Shown here piece after piece: positions 37,864-47,247 of a DNA stretch of 64,000 nucleotides. This DNA comes from Actibacterium sp. MT2.3-13A. GTDB taxonomy: Bacteria > Pseudomonadota > Alphaproteobacteria > Rhodobacterales > Rhodobacteraceae. The notes below the pieces were generated by a model. It was not told the DNA's origin. It saw only the letters and a list, made by a program, of their open reading frames with translations, and made no database searches. Position 1 is the first letter of the stretch. Each line of letters starts with the position of its first letter. Where the stretch lies: NCBI RefSeq assembly GCF_018139985.1, contig NZ_JAGSOU010000001.1, positions 1 to 64,000 on the forward strand, written 5' to 3'. The position numbers and the translations under genes were made by a program.

Positions 37864-40753
37864 CGGGGGACGGGGGTGCCGGCGTCAGCCGGGGCCGCAG
37901 CAGCGCCAGCGGGTGACGGCGCAGCGTCAGGCGCAGCGCAACATAATCCTCGACGATCTCCTCGCCCTCGGTCATGGCGCGCAGCTGCACCGCCGGCTCC
38001 ACGATGCCCTCGCCGTCGAGGTCGCGGGCGAAAAGCGGCAGGGGGGTCGGCGCGGCGATGGCGCGGGCGGCCCAGAGCGCCTCGCGCCGGCTGAGCCCGA
38101 GCGCGGCGAAGGCGTCGGCCTCGGCCAGGGCGGCAAGCCGCTTGGGGCCGAGGCCGGCGCGGCGCCAGACATCCTCGAGCGATCGGTAGCCGTTGTTGCG
38201 CGCGGCGGTGATCCAGGCGGCGTCCTCCTCGCCGAGGCGCCGGATCTGGCGAAAGCCCAGCCGCAGGGCGAGGCCGCCCTCGCCGTCGGGCTCCATCACG
38301 TTGTCCCAGAAGCTCATGTTGATGCAGACCGGGCGGACCTCGACCCCGTGTTCGCGGGCGTCGCGCACGATCTGGGCCGGCGCGTAGAAGCCCATGGGCT
38401 GCGCATTCAGCAGCGCACAGGCGAAGATGCCGGGGTGGTGGCGTTTCAGCCAGGCCGAGGCATAGACCAGCAGCGCGAAGCTTGCGGCGTGACTTTCGGG
38501 GAAGCCGTAGGCGCCGAAGCCCTCGATCTGGGAAAAGCAGCGCTCGGCGAAGTCGCGGTCATAACCGTTTTTCAGCATGCCGGTAATGAAGCGGTGGTGG
38601 AAATCCGACACATGCCCGCGTTTCTTGAAGGTGGCCAATGCACGGCGCAGCCGGTCGGCCTCATCGGGGGTGAACCCCGCGCCGGTGATGGCGATCTGCA
38701 TCGCCTGTTCCTGAAACAGCGGCACGCCCAGCGTCTTTCCCAGGACCTCGCCCAGTTCGTCGGAGGGGAAGGTGACCGCCTCCTCGCCGTTGCGGCGTCG
38801 GATGAAGGGGTGGACCATGTCGCCCTGGATCGGGCCGGGGCGGATGATCGCCACCTGGATCACCAGGTCGTAGAAGCAGCGCGGCCGCATCCGCGGCAGG
38901 AAGTTCATCTGGGCGCGGCTTTCCACCTGGAAGACGCCCAGGGAATCCGCCTTGCACAGCATGTCGTAGACCCCCGGGTCCTCGGGCGGCAGGGTGGCGA
39001 GGCTGTAATCGGTCTGGTGGTGCTGGGCGATGAGGTCGAACGCCTTGCGGATGCAGGTGAGCATGCCCAGCGCCAGCACGTCGACCTTGAGGATGCCTAA
39101 GCTGTCGATATCGTCCTTGTCCCAGCAGATGACGGTGCGGTCCTCCATGGTGGCGTTTTCCACCGGCACCAGCTCGTCGAGCCGCCCTTCGGTGATGACG
39201 AAGCCGCCCACATGCTGGGAGAGGTGGCGGGGGAAGCCCTGGATTTCGAGGATCAGCTCCAGCGTCTGGCGCAGGCGCGGGTCGGCGGGGTCGAGGCCGA
39301 TCTCGCGCAGGCGGGCCGCCTCGATGCCCTTGGGTGAGCCCCAGCCCCAGAGCTGTGACGACAGGGCCGCCAGGGTGTCCTCGCTCAGCCCCATGGCGCG
39401 GCCGACCTCGCGCACCGCGCGCTTGCCGCGGTAATGGATCACCGTGGCGCAGAGCCCGGCGCGGTGGCGGCCGTAGCGGTCGTAGATGTGCTGGATCACC
39501 TCTTCGCGGCGTTCGTGTTCGAAATCGACATCGATATCGGGGGGCTCGTCTCGGGCCTCGGAGACGAAGCGCTCGAAGACCATGGCGCCGACCTCGGGCG
39601 AGACCGAGGTGACGCCGAGGGCGTAGCAGACCACCGAATTCGCCGCCGAGCCGCGGCCCTGGCAGAGGATGCCGCGGGAACGGGCGAATTGCACGATGTC
39701 GTGGACGGTGAGGAAATAGGGCTCATATCGCAGCTTGGCGATGAGGGCGAGTTCGTGGCCGAGCATTCCGCGCACGCGCGCGGGCGCGCCGGCGGGGTAG
39801 CGCCAGTTCAGCCCCGCGCGGGCGAGGCGCGACAGGCGTTGCGCGGCGGTTTCGCCCCCCGTCAGTTCCGAGGGGTATTCGTAGCGCAGCTCGTCCAGCG
39901 AGAAGGGGCAGCGGGCGGCGATCTCGAGGCTGCGGTGCAGGGCCTCCTCGTGGCCCGCGAAGAGGCGGCGCATCTCGTCGGCGGAGCGCAGGCGCTGCTC
40001 GCCATTGGCCAGCGCCGCGCGGCCCAGGTCCGCCACCCTTTGGCCGGTGCGGATGGCGGTCAGCACATCGGCGAGCCTGCGGCGGCGGCCGTGATGCATC
40101 AGCGGCGCGGCGGAGGCGACGGCGGGCAGGTCCAGACCCTCGGCCAGCGCGGCGAGGCGGGCGAAGCGGGCCGCGTCCTGCCCGTCATAGCGCGGGGTCA
40201 TCAGCAGCGACACCTGCCCGGGGAAGCGGCGCGCCAGCCGCCCCGCCCGTGATGCCCATCCGCCCAACTCCGACGCCCGCGGCGGGTGGAGCAGCAGCTC
40301 CAGCCCTTCGCCCCAGTCCATGAGGTCGTCGAAGCGCAGCTGGCAGCGCCCCTTTTCCGCCCTCAGCCGCCCGCGCGAGATCAGCCGGCAGAGATTGCCC
40401 CATCCGGCGCGGTCGCGCGGCAGGGCGGTGGCGGCGAAACCGTCCTCCAGCACGATGCGGGCGGCGGGGATCAGGCGCGGCACGGTATGGATGGGGGCCG
40501 AGGGCGGCGCGGGAATATGCGCGGGGCGCGGCGGGCCGATCGGGTCGGCGTCGGCCGCCCGCCGTTCGGCCACCGCGCGGGCGATCTCACGCGCGCGGGC
40601 ATGGGCCCGGACGATGCCCGCGACCGAGTTCTCGTCGGCGATGGCGATGGCCGGCAGGCCCAGCAGCGCGGCGCGCTCCATGTGCTCCTCGGGGTGGGAG
40701 GCCCCGGTGAGGAAGGTGAAGTTGGAGGTGATGTTGAGTTCGGCATAGGTCAT
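37799..40753 (-). CDS. dnaE2: Error-prone DNA polymerase DnaE2 (C-terminally shortened)
   Basis: 984 residues starting MTYAELNITSNFTFLTGASHPEE, the DnaE2 start. It has the PHP domain (about 1-210), the palm with PDIDVDFEHERREEVIQHI (catalytic Asp) and RGSAANSVVCYALG, then fingers and the helix-hairpin region. Typical DnaE2 is about 1080 residues and ends with an OB-fold module (an EDETG-type segment). Here that module is absent, and after LALLRPRLTPAPPSP the last about 21 codons lie in a REP-like repeat. DnaE2 performs SOS translesion synthesis, normally with ImuA and ImuB; neither is encoded next to it here. A LexA-like box lies 16-30 nt upstream of the start. Confidence 0.9.
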   Translation of the reverse strand: MTYAELNITSNFTFLTGASHPEEHMERAALLGLPAIAIADENSVAGIVRAHARAREIARAVAERRAADADPIGPPRPAHIPAPPSAPIHTVPRLIPAARIVLEDGFAATALPRDRAGWGNLCRLISRGRLRAEKGRCQLRFDDLMDWGEGLELLLHPPRASELGGWASRAGRLARRFPGQVSLLMTPRYDGQDAARFARLAALAEGLDLPAVASAAPLMHHGRRRRLADVLTAIRTGQRVADLGRAALANGEQRLRSADEMRRLFAGHEEALHRSLEIAARCPFSLDELRYEYPSELTGGETAAQRLSRLARAGLNWRYPAGAPARVRGMLGHELALIAKLRYEPYFLTVHDIVQFARSRGILCQGRGSAANSVVCYALGVTSVSPEVGAMVFERFVSEARDEPPDIDVDFEHERREEVIQHIYDRYGRHRAGLCATVIHYRGKRAVREVGRAMGLSEDTLAALSSQLWGWGSPKGIEAARLREIGLDPADPRLRQTLELILEIQGFPRHLSQHVGGFVITEGRLDELVPVENATMEDRTVICWDKDDIDSLGILKVDVLALGMLTCIRKAFDLIAQHHQTDYSLATLPPEDPGVYDMLCKADSLGVFQVESRAQMNFLPRMRPRCFYDLVIQVAIIRPGPIQGDMVHPFIRRRNGEEAVTFPSDELGEVLGKTLGVPLFQEQAMQIAITGAGFTPDEADRLRRALATFKKRGHVSDFHHRFITGMLKNGYDRDFAERCFSQIEGFGAYGFPESHAASFALLVYASAWLKRHHPGIFACALLNAQPMGFYAPAQIVRDAREHGVEVRPVCINMSFWDNVMEPDGEGGLALRLGFRQIRRLGEEDAAWITAARNNGYRSLEDVWRRAGLGPKRLAALAEADAFAALGLSRREALWAARAIAAPTPLPLFARDLDGEGIVEPAVQLRAMTEGEEIVEDYVALRLTLRRHPLALLRPRLTPAPPSPVLLARNIPAGGMESSGAPENS

Positions 40754-40768
40754 GGTGAGTCGCAGTAT

Positions 40769-40783
40769 ATTCATCTTTTGTTC
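40769..40783. promoter_or_regulatory. LexA (SOS) box candidate for dnaE2
   Basis: ATTC-ATCTTTT-GTTC on the plus strand, which is GAAC-N7-GAAT toward dnaE2. It matches the alphaproteobacterial direct-repeat LexA site GTTC-N7-GTTC at 7 of 8 defined positions. The location just upstream of the coding start is typical for dnaE2, a core LexA target. Confidence 0.6.
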
Positions 40784-40877
40784 TCATTTGGAGTCCACGG
40801 CAGGCGCGCAGAACAACGGTTGACACACCACCGGCTGTTCACCCTATGTTCGACACAACATCAGGCTGGGAGTTCAC

Positions 40878-41438
40878 ATGGAACAATCGTCGGGAAAAGT
40901 CGTACGCTGGTCCGATTGGGACGCGGCCGGTCTTGAACACCTGTCCCTCGCCCGGACCGGGACGGGAACCGTGGTGGACAGCCTCGTCATCGGGGTGCAC
41001 GAGGGCCTCCCCTATGGGCTGCACTACCGGCTGAAGCTCGACCCGCAATGGCGCGTTCGGGAACTGTTGGCCGAGCGCGCCGGCGGGACGGGGCTCCATA
41101 TCCTTTCGGATGGCAAAGGGAGCTGGACGGAGGCGGGCGGAGGGGCGCTGCCCCGGCTTGACGGCTGCATCGATGTCGACATCGCGGCCACGCCCTTCAC
41201 CAACAGCCTGCCCATCCGCAGGCTGGCGCTGCAGCAGGGGCAGGCGCAGGAGATCAGGGTCGCCTATGTGCCTCTGCCGGATCTGGACCCCAGGGCCGCG
41301 GAGCAGAGATACACCAGGCTCGGGAACAGGCGGTATCTCTACGAGGCAATCGCGAGCGGTTTCGCGGCCGAGCTGGAGGTGGACGAGGAGGGCATCGTCT
41401 ACGACTACCCCGATCTCTTCAGGCGCCTGCCCGTCTGA
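40878..41438 (+). CDS. Putative glycolipid-binding family protein
   Basis: 186 residues, no signal peptide or membrane segment. The sequence VVRWSDWDAAGLEHLSL...VIGVHEGLPYGLHYRLKLDPQWRVRELL...LDGCIDVDIAATPFTNSLPIRRL is the pattern of the putative glycolipid-binding family (PF06475), proposed from a Pseudomonas structure to bind a lipid-like ligand. Actual function is not established. It is divergent from dnaE2, with the LexA-like box between them but closer to dnaE2. Confidence 0.75.
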   Translation: MEQSSGKVVRWSDWDAAGLEHLSLARTGTGTVVDSLVIGVHEGLPYGLHYRLKLDPQWRVRELLAERAGGTGLHILSDGKGSWTEAGGGALPRLDGCIDVDIAATPFTNSLPIRRLALQQGQAQEIRVAYVPLPDLDPRAAEQRYTRLGNRRYLYEAIASGFAAELEVDEEGIVYDYPDLFRRLPV

Positions 41439-41466
41439 CTGCGGCGCTTCGCCGATCAGACGGACC

Positions 41467-41485
41467 GCCCGCCCCCAAGGCGGGC
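41467..41485. terminator. Hairpin between convergent genes
   Basis: GCCCGCC/GGCGGGC with a 5-nt loop sits between the glycolipid-binding gene and rppH, which converge. No strong T-run on either side, so bidirectional termination is only likely by position. Confidence 0.4.
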
Positions 41486-41549
41486 GCCCCCCTCGTTTCC
41501 GAAACCCAGTCACGAATCAAAGCGCCCTGGGAAGATCCTTCTCGGTTCC

Positions 41550-42047
41550 CTACCGGCACGCTTCCGAAATCTTCGGCGCCAGTTCCTCGACCACATGGGC
41601 GTAGACCTCGCGCTTGAAGGGCACGATGTTCTCGACCAGGTGCTCGGGCGCCAGCCAGGCCCATTCGGAAAACTCGGGGTGCTCGGTCTCTATGACGATC
41701 TGGTCGTCCGAGCCGAGGAAGCGCATCAGGAACCAAAGTTGTTTCTGGCCGCGGTATTTGCCCTTCCAGACCTTGCCCAGCAGCTCGGGCGGCAGGTCGT
41801 AGGTCACCCAGTCGCCGGTGCGGCCGATCACCTCGACCAAGTCGGCGGTGACGCCGGTTTCCTCCCACAGTTCGCGCAGGGCGGCGGCCTCGGGCGCCTC
41901 GCCCTCGTCGATCCCGCCCTGGGGCATCTGCCAGGCGGCGACCTCACTGTCGCGGCGCTGGCCCACGAAGACGTGGCCCTGCGCATTCGTCAGCATCACG
42001 CCCACGCAGGGGCGGTAGGGGAGCGTTTCGATCTCTTCGGGTGTCAT
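41550..42047 (-). CDS. rppH: RNA pyrophosphohydrolase RppH
   Basis: 165 residues from the start [19 protein letters not shown]. The Nudix box [23 protein letters not shown] is at 44-66. [12 protein letters not shown] and the KGQKQLWFL-like segment ([14 protein letters not shown]) distinguish RppH/Ap4A-type enzymes. RppH removes pyrophosphate from mRNA 5' ends, starting decay. It follows ctpA by 38 bp on the same strand. Confidence 0.93.
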   Translation of the reverse strand: MTPEEIETLPYRPCVGVMLTNAQGHVFVGQRRDSEVAAWQMPQGGIDEGEAPEAAALRELWEETGVTADLVEVIGRTGDWVTYDLPPELLGKVWKGKYRGQKQLWFLMRFLGSDDQIVIETEHPEFSEWAWLAPEHLVENIVPFKREVYAHVVEELAPKISEACR

Positions 42048-42085
42048 CTGCGAAACGGGCCGGCGCGGAGGCCGGCCCACCTTCC

Positions 42086-43420
42086 TTACTTGCCGTTGCC
42101 CAGCGCCGAGAGGCCCTTGAGGATGTCGATGGCATAGGCCAGCTGGTAATCCTCCTCGCGCAGCTTGGCGGCCTCTTCGGCCTGCTTGCGCTCCTCCTCG
42201 ATCTGGCGGCGCTCGTCCTCGGTCAGGCTGTCGTTGTCGAGGCTGCCGCGCAGGTCCGCCTCCGAACGGGTGCGGCGCGCGGTGCCCTCGTCCTCCTCGG
42301 CGGCAGGGCGGCGCGGGGGCTGTTCGACCACGATGTCAGGCGATACGCCCAGCGCCTGGATCGACCGGCCCGAGGGGGTGTAGTAGCGCGCCGTGGTCAG
42401 GCGCATCGCGCCGTCGCCCTTCAGCGGCATCACCGTCTGGACGGAACCCTTGCCGAAGCTCTTGGTGCCGACCACGATGGCGCGGCGGTGATCCTGCAGC
42501 GCGCCCGCCACGATCTCCGAGGCCGAGGCCGAGCCGCCGTTGATCAGCACCACCATCGGCTTGCCCTCGATCAGGTCGCCCTTGGTGGCGTTGTAGCGGT
42601 CGCTGTCGGCCGGGTTGCGGCCGCGGGTGGAGACGATCTCGCCGGCATCGAGGAACGCGTCCGAGACGCGGATGCCCTGGTTCAGCAGCCCGCCGGGGTT
42701 GTTGCGCAGGTCGAGCACCACGCCGTTGAGCTTCTCGATGCCGCCCAGCTCCTTTATGCCTTCGGCCAGCTTTTCCTCGAGATTGGGATAGGTCTGGTCG
42801 TTAAAGGTGGTCACGCGCAGCACGACGGTGTTGCCCTCGATGCGCGAGCGCACCGCGGTCAGCTTGATGACGTCGCGCACGATGGTCACGTCAAAGGGTT
42901 CGTCCACGCCCTCGCGCACCACGGTGATCACGATCTCGCTGCCCACCGGGCCGCGCATCAGGTCCACCGCCTTGTCCAGCGTCAGGCCCAGCACGCTTTC
43001 GCCATTGACGTGGGTGATGAAATCGCCGGCCTCGATCCCGGCCTCATCGGCCGGCGTGCCGTCGATCGGCGAGACCACCTTGACGAAGCCCTCTTCCTGC
43101 GTGACCTCGATGCCAAGACCGCCGAACTCGCCCCGGGTCTGCACCTGCATGTCGTCGAAATCCTTCGGCGGCAGGTAGGAGGAATGCGGATCGAGCGAGG
43201 TCAGCATGCCGTTGATCGCGGCCTCGATCAGCTTGCCCTCATCGACCTCCTCGACATATTGCGCGCGGATGCGCTCGAAAATATCGCCGAACAGGTCGAG
43301 CTGCTCATAGACCGAGCTCTGCTTCTGGGCCTCCTGGGCCAGCAGAGGGCCAGCGATCTGGGTGGTCAGCAGCATCCCGGCAATCGAGCCGCCCATCACG
43401 GCCATCACGAATTTCTTCAT
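42086..43420 (-). CDS. ctpA: C-terminal processing protease, S41 family
   Basis: 444 residues with a signal peptide or anchor (1-29). A PDZ domain (about 90-175, [30 protein letters not shown]) precedes the catalytic domain with SASASE (297-302) and the Lys in GTKSFGKG (Lys324), the Ser/Lys dyad. The C-terminal tail is highly charged. CtpA degrades periplasmic proteins and processes C-termini and is often encoded with EnvC in alphaproteobacteria. Here envC is 6 bp upstream, so co-transcription is likely. Confidence 0.93.
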   Translation of the reverse strand: MKKFVMAVMGGSIAGMLLTTQIAGPLLAQEAQKQSSVYEQLDLFGDIFERIRAQYVEEVDEGKLIEAAINGMLTSLDPHSSYLPPKDFDDMQVQTRGEFGGLGIEVTQEEGFVKVVSPIDGTPADEAGIEAGDFITHVNGESVLGLTLDKAVDLMRGPVGSEIVITVVREGVDEPFDVTIVRDVIKLTAVRSRIEGNTVVLRVTTFNDQTYPNLEEKLAEGIKELGGIEKLNGVVLDLRNNPGGLLNQGIRVSDAFLDAGEIVSTRGRNPADSDRYNATKGDLIEGKPMVVLINGGSASASEIVAGALQDHRRAIVVGTKSFGKGSVQTVMPLKGDGAMRLTTARYYTPSGRSIQALGVSPDIVVEQPPRRPAAEEDEGTARRTRSEADLRGSLDNDSLTEDERRQIEEERKQAEEAAKLREEDYQLAYAIDILKGLSALGNGK

Positions 43421-43426
43421 GGTGTC

Positions 43427-44563
43427 TCAGTCCTTTGTCACGTTGAACCACCCGGCGGGGTCCACGGGCGTATTGCCCTGTCTCAGTTCCATATAAAGCG
43501 TTTCCGAGCGCGCGGCACCCCCGCCGTCGGAAACTTCGCCCGAAATCGCAGCCACTCCCGGCATTTCGCCGCCCATCAGCCCCACCGGCGCGCCCGCGGA
43601 CAGCACCTCGCCCGCCTCACCATAGACATCGGCGAGCCCGGCCAGAACCAGAAGATACCCCGCCGCCGGTTCAAGGATCATCACGTTTCCGTAGTCCAGC
43701 AGCGGCCCGCGGTAGCGGATCGTGGCAGGCGCGGGGGCGGTGACCAGCGCCTGCGGCCGGGTGGCGATCAGCAGGCCGGGACGCGCGATCCCGGCGGCGT
43801 CGGCCTCGTTCATCCGGCGCAGCACGCGGCCCTGCACCGGCAGCGGCAGCCGCCCGCGCAGCGCCTCGAAGGGCGGCAGCGGGTTCGCCTCCCCGGCGCC
43901 GCCCAGCGCGCCCAGCCCGCTGGCGAATCCCTCCAGCGTGTCGGCGCTCGCCAGCAGCTGGCGCAGCTTCTCGGGGTCGGCGGTGAAGCGGCGCGGCAGG
44001 TCGGTGCGGTCGGACATCGCCTGGCTCAGCGCGGTGCGCGCCTGCTGGGCGCCGGCCAGCCCCTCGGCGAGCGTCCCGGCCGCGCTCTCCTGAAGCGCGC
44101 GCAGCATCGAGGCCTCCTCGAGATCGGCGCGCAGCGCCTCGGCCTTCGCCTGCAGCGCCGGCGTGACATCGGCCAGCATCATGCCCGAGCGCGCCGTGCC
44201 CAGCGGCCCCGCGGGGTGCAGCAGCAGCAGCGTCTCGGGCGAGCGCTGCATGGTCAGCAGCACGCCGGTCAGCTGCGCGATCTCCTCGCGCCGCGCCTCC
44301 AGCTCCAGCGCCAGCGCGCGCTCGCGGATCGTGGCCCGGCGCAGCCCCTCGCGCAGCGCCGCCAGCCCGGCCTCATAGGCGCGGATGGTGCGGGTCAGCG
44401 CGGCGACGCGGTCCTGCGCGCCCTCTACCTCCTGCAGGGCGAGTCCCGCCTGGTCCAGCGCCTGCGCGGCGCGGCGGGCGGCGGTGATCGGGTCGGTCTC
44501 CGCCCCCGCCGGGGCCGCGAGCCCCAGCGCCAGGCACAGCAGAAGACCGCCCCGCCGCATCAT
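43427..44563 (-). CDS. Murein hydrolase activator EnvC-like (degenerate LytM/M23)
   Basis: 378 residues with a signal peptide ending GAETD. A long coiled coil (about 30-200) is followed by a LytM domain (about 270-375). The zinc-ligand positions are lost: the normal Asp-His pair region reads MILEPAAGYLLV and the HxH region reads TLYMELR. Loss of zinc binding is a known feature of EnvC-type activators, which switch on amidases at the division site rather than cutting peptidoglycan. The start overlaps the stop of gpmI by 4 bp. Confidence 0.88.
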   Translation of the reverse strand: MMRRGGLLLCLALGLAAPAGAETDPITAARRAAQALDQAGLALQEVEGAQDRVAALTRTIRAYEAGLAALREGLRRATIRERALALELEARREEIAQLTGVLLTMQRSPETLLLLHPAGPLGTARSGMMLADVTPALQAKAEALRADLEEASMLRALQESAAGTLAEGLAGAQQARTALSQAMSDRTDLPRRFTADPEKLRQLLASADTLEGFASGLGALGGAGEANPLPPFEALRGRLPLPVQGRVLRRMNEADAAGIARPGLLIATRPQALVTAPAPATIRYRGPLLDYGNVMILEPAAGYLLVLAGLADVYGEAGEVLSAGAPVGLMGGEMPGVAAISGEVSDGGGAARSETLYMELRQGNTPVDPAGWFNVTKD

Positions 44564-46086
44564 CGCTCGATCAGGCTTGTCCCGGTCATCTCGGGCGGCT
44601 GCTCCAGCCCCATCAGCGCCAGCACCGTGGGGGCGAGATCGGCCAGACGGCCCGTGCGCAGGCGTATGCCCTCAGGCCCACCGACCAGCGCCACCGGCAC
44701 CGGGTTCAGCGTATGCGCGGTATGGGGGCCGCCGGTCTCGGGGTCGATCATCTGCTCGCAATTGCCGTGGTCGGCGGTGACGATCATCGCGCCGCCCGCG
44801 CGTTCCAGCGCCGGCAGCACCCGCGCCAGCCCCTGGTCCACGGCCTCGCAGGCCCTGATCGCCGCCTCCAGATCGCCGGTATGACCCACCATGTCGGGGT
44901 TGGCGTAGTTCACCACGATCAGGTCGTAGCCCGCGCCGATCACCTCGACCAGCTTGTCGGTGACCTGCGCGGCCGACATCTCGGGCTGCAGGTCATAGGT
45001 CGCCACCTTGGGCGAGGGCGGCATGAAGCGGTCCTCGCCCGGCTCGGGCTCCTCCTTGCCGCCGTTCAGGAAGAAGGTGACATGGGGGTATTTCTCGGTC
45101 TCGGCGAGGCGGAACTGGCGCAGCCCGTGCTTGGCAACCCATTCGCCCAGCGTGTTGACGATCTCGCGCTTGGGGAAGACCGTGGTCATGTAGGCGTTGT
45201 GGCGGTCGGAATATTCCACCATGCCCAGCAGCGCCGACAGCTGCGGGCGCTTGCCGGTCTCGAACTCGGCGAAGCCCGTCTCGCCGATGGCGCGCAGGAT
45301 CTCGCGGGCGCGGTCGGCCCGGAAGTTCAGGCAGAAGAAGCCGTCGCCGTCCTTGATGCCCGGCGCGTCGCCGACGACGCTGGGCTCGATGAACTCGTCG
45401 GTCTCGCCGCGCGCATAGGCCCCGGTGACGGCCTCGGCCGCGCTCTCCACCTCTTCGCCCAAGCCATTGACCATGGCGTGATAGGCGAGCGAGACGCGCT
45501 CCCAGCGGTTGTCGCGGTCCATGGCGTAGTAGCGGCCGATGACGCTGGCCACATGGGCGCCCTCCGGCAGCCCGGCCTCAAGCGCGGCGATGAAGCGGTC
45601 GGCGCTTTTCGGCGCCACGTCGCGGCCGTCGGTGAGGGCGTGGATGGCCACCGGAACGCCCGCGCCCACGATCGCGCGCGCGGCGGCCAGCACATGGCTG
45701 ATGTGCCCATGCACGCCCCCGTCCGAGATCAGCCCCATCAGATGCGCGGTGCCGCCCGCGGCCTTGACCCTGGCGATGAAGTCCTGCAGCGCCGCGTTCC
45801 CGAAGAACGAGCCTTCCTCAATCGCCAGGTCGATCTGGCCGAGATCCATCGCCACCACCCGGCCCGCGCCGATATTGGTGTGGCCGACCTCGGAATTGCC
45901 CATCTGACCCGAGGGCAGCCCGGCGTCGGGGCCGTGAGTGATCAGCGTGGCCGAGGGGCAGCTGGCCATGATGTGATCGAAGGTCGGGGTCCGCGCCAGC
46001 GCCGGGGCGTTGGCCTCGGTCTCGGCGCGCACGCCCCAGCCATCGAGGATGCACAGGACAACAGGTTTCGGGGTGGTCATGGTCAT
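44560..46086 (-). CDS. gpmI: 2,3-bisphosphoglycerate-independent phosphoglycerate mutase
   Basis: 508 residues. CILDGWG at the N-terminus, the phosphorylated Ser in GQMGNSEVGHTNIGAG (Ser65), and the C-terminal metal motifs YANPDMVGHTG and TADHGNCEQM are intact. It interconverts 3- and 2-phosphoglycerate with Mn2+. First gene of a coupled run gpmI-envC-ctpA-rppH. The ATG at 46086 is preceded by GGAAGG. Confidence 0.95.
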   Translation of the reverse strand: MTMTTPKPVVLCILDGWGVRAETEANAPALARTPTFDHIMASCPSATLITHGPDAGLPSGQMGNSEVGHTNIGAGRVVAMDLGQIDLAIEEGSFFGNAALQDFIARVKAAGGTAHLMGLISDGGVHGHISHVLAAARAIVGAGVPVAIHALTDGRDVAPKSADRFIAALEAGLPEGAHVASVIGRYYAMDRDNRWERVSLAYHAMVNGLGEEVESAAEAVTGAYARGETDEFIEPSVVGDAPGIKDGDGFFCLNFRADRAREILRAIGETGFAEFETGKRPQLSALLGMVEYSDRHNAYMTTVFPKREIVNTLGEWVAKHGLRQFRLAETEKYPHVTFFLNGGKEEPEPGEDRFMPPSPKVATYDLQPEMSAAQVTDKLVEVIGAGYDLIVVNYANPDMVGHTGDLEAAIRACEAVDQGLARVLPALERAGGAMIVTADHGNCEQMIDPETGGPHTAHTLNPVPVALVGGPEGIRLRTGRLADLAPTVLALMGLEQPPEMTGTSLIER

Positions 46087-46204
46087 CTCGGCCTTCCGCT
46101 TGCTTGGCAATCTTCTACGCAGCCCGGCGAGAAAGGACAACCGGGCGCGCGCCACGCCTTTTCTGCGAAAAAGCGTTCGAATTCCCGGAGAAAGCTCGCG
46201 CGCC

Positions 46205-46675
46205 TCATGCCCGGTGATAGGGCGTGCCCGCCAGGATCGCGGCGGCGCGATAGAGCTGCTCGCTCAGCATCACCCGGACCAGCATGTGCGGCCAGACCAT
46301 CTTGCCGAAGGACAGGCTCGCCTCCGCCTCGGCGCGCAGGGCGGGGTCGATCCCGTCCGCGCCGCCGATCACGAAGGCCACGTCGCCCCGCCCCGCGTCG
46401 CGCCAGCGCGCCAACTGCGCGGCGAAATCGGGCGAGCTCATCTGTTTGCCGCGCTCGTCCAGCGTGCAGAGCAGCGCGCCCTGCGGGATCGCGCGGCGCA
46501 GCAGCGCGGCCTCCGCGGCCATGCCGCCGCCCTTCCTGTCCTCCACCTCGTGCAGGCTCAGCGGGCCGAGGCCCAAGGCCCGGCCCGTCCGGTCCAGCCG
46601 GCTGGCGTAGTCGTCGTAGAGGTCGCGCTCGGGGCCCGCGCGCAGGCGGCCCACGGCGCACAGATGCAGCCGCAT
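46205..46675 (-). CDS. rlmH: 23S rRNA pseudouridine-1915 N3-methyltransferase RlmH
   Basis: 156 residues. The SPOUT motifs LDERGKQMSSPDFA, FVIGGADGIDP and SFGKMVWPHMLVRVMLSEQLYRA with terminal YHR are the RlmH signature. It methylates m3-pseudouridine 1915 in helix 69 of 70S ribosomes. It begins one base after the rsfS stop, the common rsfS-rlmH arrangement. Confidence 0.95.
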   Translation of the reverse strand: MRLHLCAVGRLRAGPERDLYDDYASRLDRTGRALGLGPLSLHEVEDRKGGGMAAEAALLRRAIPQGALLCTLDERGKQMSSPDFAAQLARWRDAGRGDVAFVIGGADGIDPALRAEAEASLSFGKMVWPHMLVRVMLSEQLYRAAAILAGTPYHRA

Positions 46676-47041
46676 TCAGTTCTTCGCGCGCGCGCCGCCC
46701 GCGGGCATCCACATCTTCTCGAGCTGGTAGAACTCGCGCACCTCGGGCCGGAAGACGTGGACGATCACGTCGCCGGTGTCGATCAGGACCCAGTCGCCCT
46801 GATCCTTGCCCTCGACCTTCGAAAGGCGGCCGAATTCATGCTTCAGCCGCTCCGTCAGCTTGTCCGCGATCGCCGCCACCTGCCGCGAGGAGCGGCCCGA
46901 GCAGACGACCATGTAATCGGCCATCGCGGATCTGCCGCGCAGATCGATGGTCACGATGTCTTCGGCCTTGTCTTCTGTGAGGGAACCGAGGATGCGCTCC
47001 AGCAGCGCCTCGCTCGTCAGGTCCAGGGGGGCTTGCGTCAT
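46676..47041 (-). CDS. rsfS: Ribosomal silencing factor RsfS
   Basis: 121 residues from the start MTQAPLD. The family core DIVTIDLRGRSAMADYMVVCSGRSSRQVAAIADKL, then GDWVLIDTGDVIVHVF and FYQLEKMW, is complete. RsfS binds uL14 and blocks subunit joining in stationary phase. Start is uncertain: an in-frame ATG ten codons earlier (47071) exists, and neither has a clear ribosome binding site. Confidence 0.93.
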   Translation of the reverse strand: MTQAPLDLTSEALLERILGSLTEDKAEDIVTIDLRGRSAMADYMVVCSGRSSRQVAAIADKLTERLKHEFGRLSKVEGKDQGDWVLIDTGDVIVHVFRPEVREFYQLEKMWMPAGGARAKN

Positions 47042-47247
47042 GGGCGCGCCCGTTGCGGTTGGTGCATGCACCGCATCTGCATGATGAGACAGGACATTGT
47101 CCTCCTAGTGGTTACGCCGTCCGCGCGCCGGGTCCGCTGTCGGGGCCCTGCGCCGGGCATGATCCCAAGGTAGCATCGCGTTTGGGAAATCTCAACTCGG
47201 GCGCGGCAATTCTGCGCGGGTCCCGGCCGGACGCCGCGCCGCGCCGC

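Noticed and set aside
43427-44563. Loss of zinc ligands in the LytM domain as a novelty
   Set aside because: EnvC-type amidase activators are known to have a degenerate, non-catalytic LytM domain, so this is expected.
42041-44884. 947-codon plus-strand frame across ctpA and envC
   Set aside because: It is opposite two recognisable genes with correct motifs, its composition is typical of the reverse complement of high-GC coding DNA, and it has no recognisable motif.
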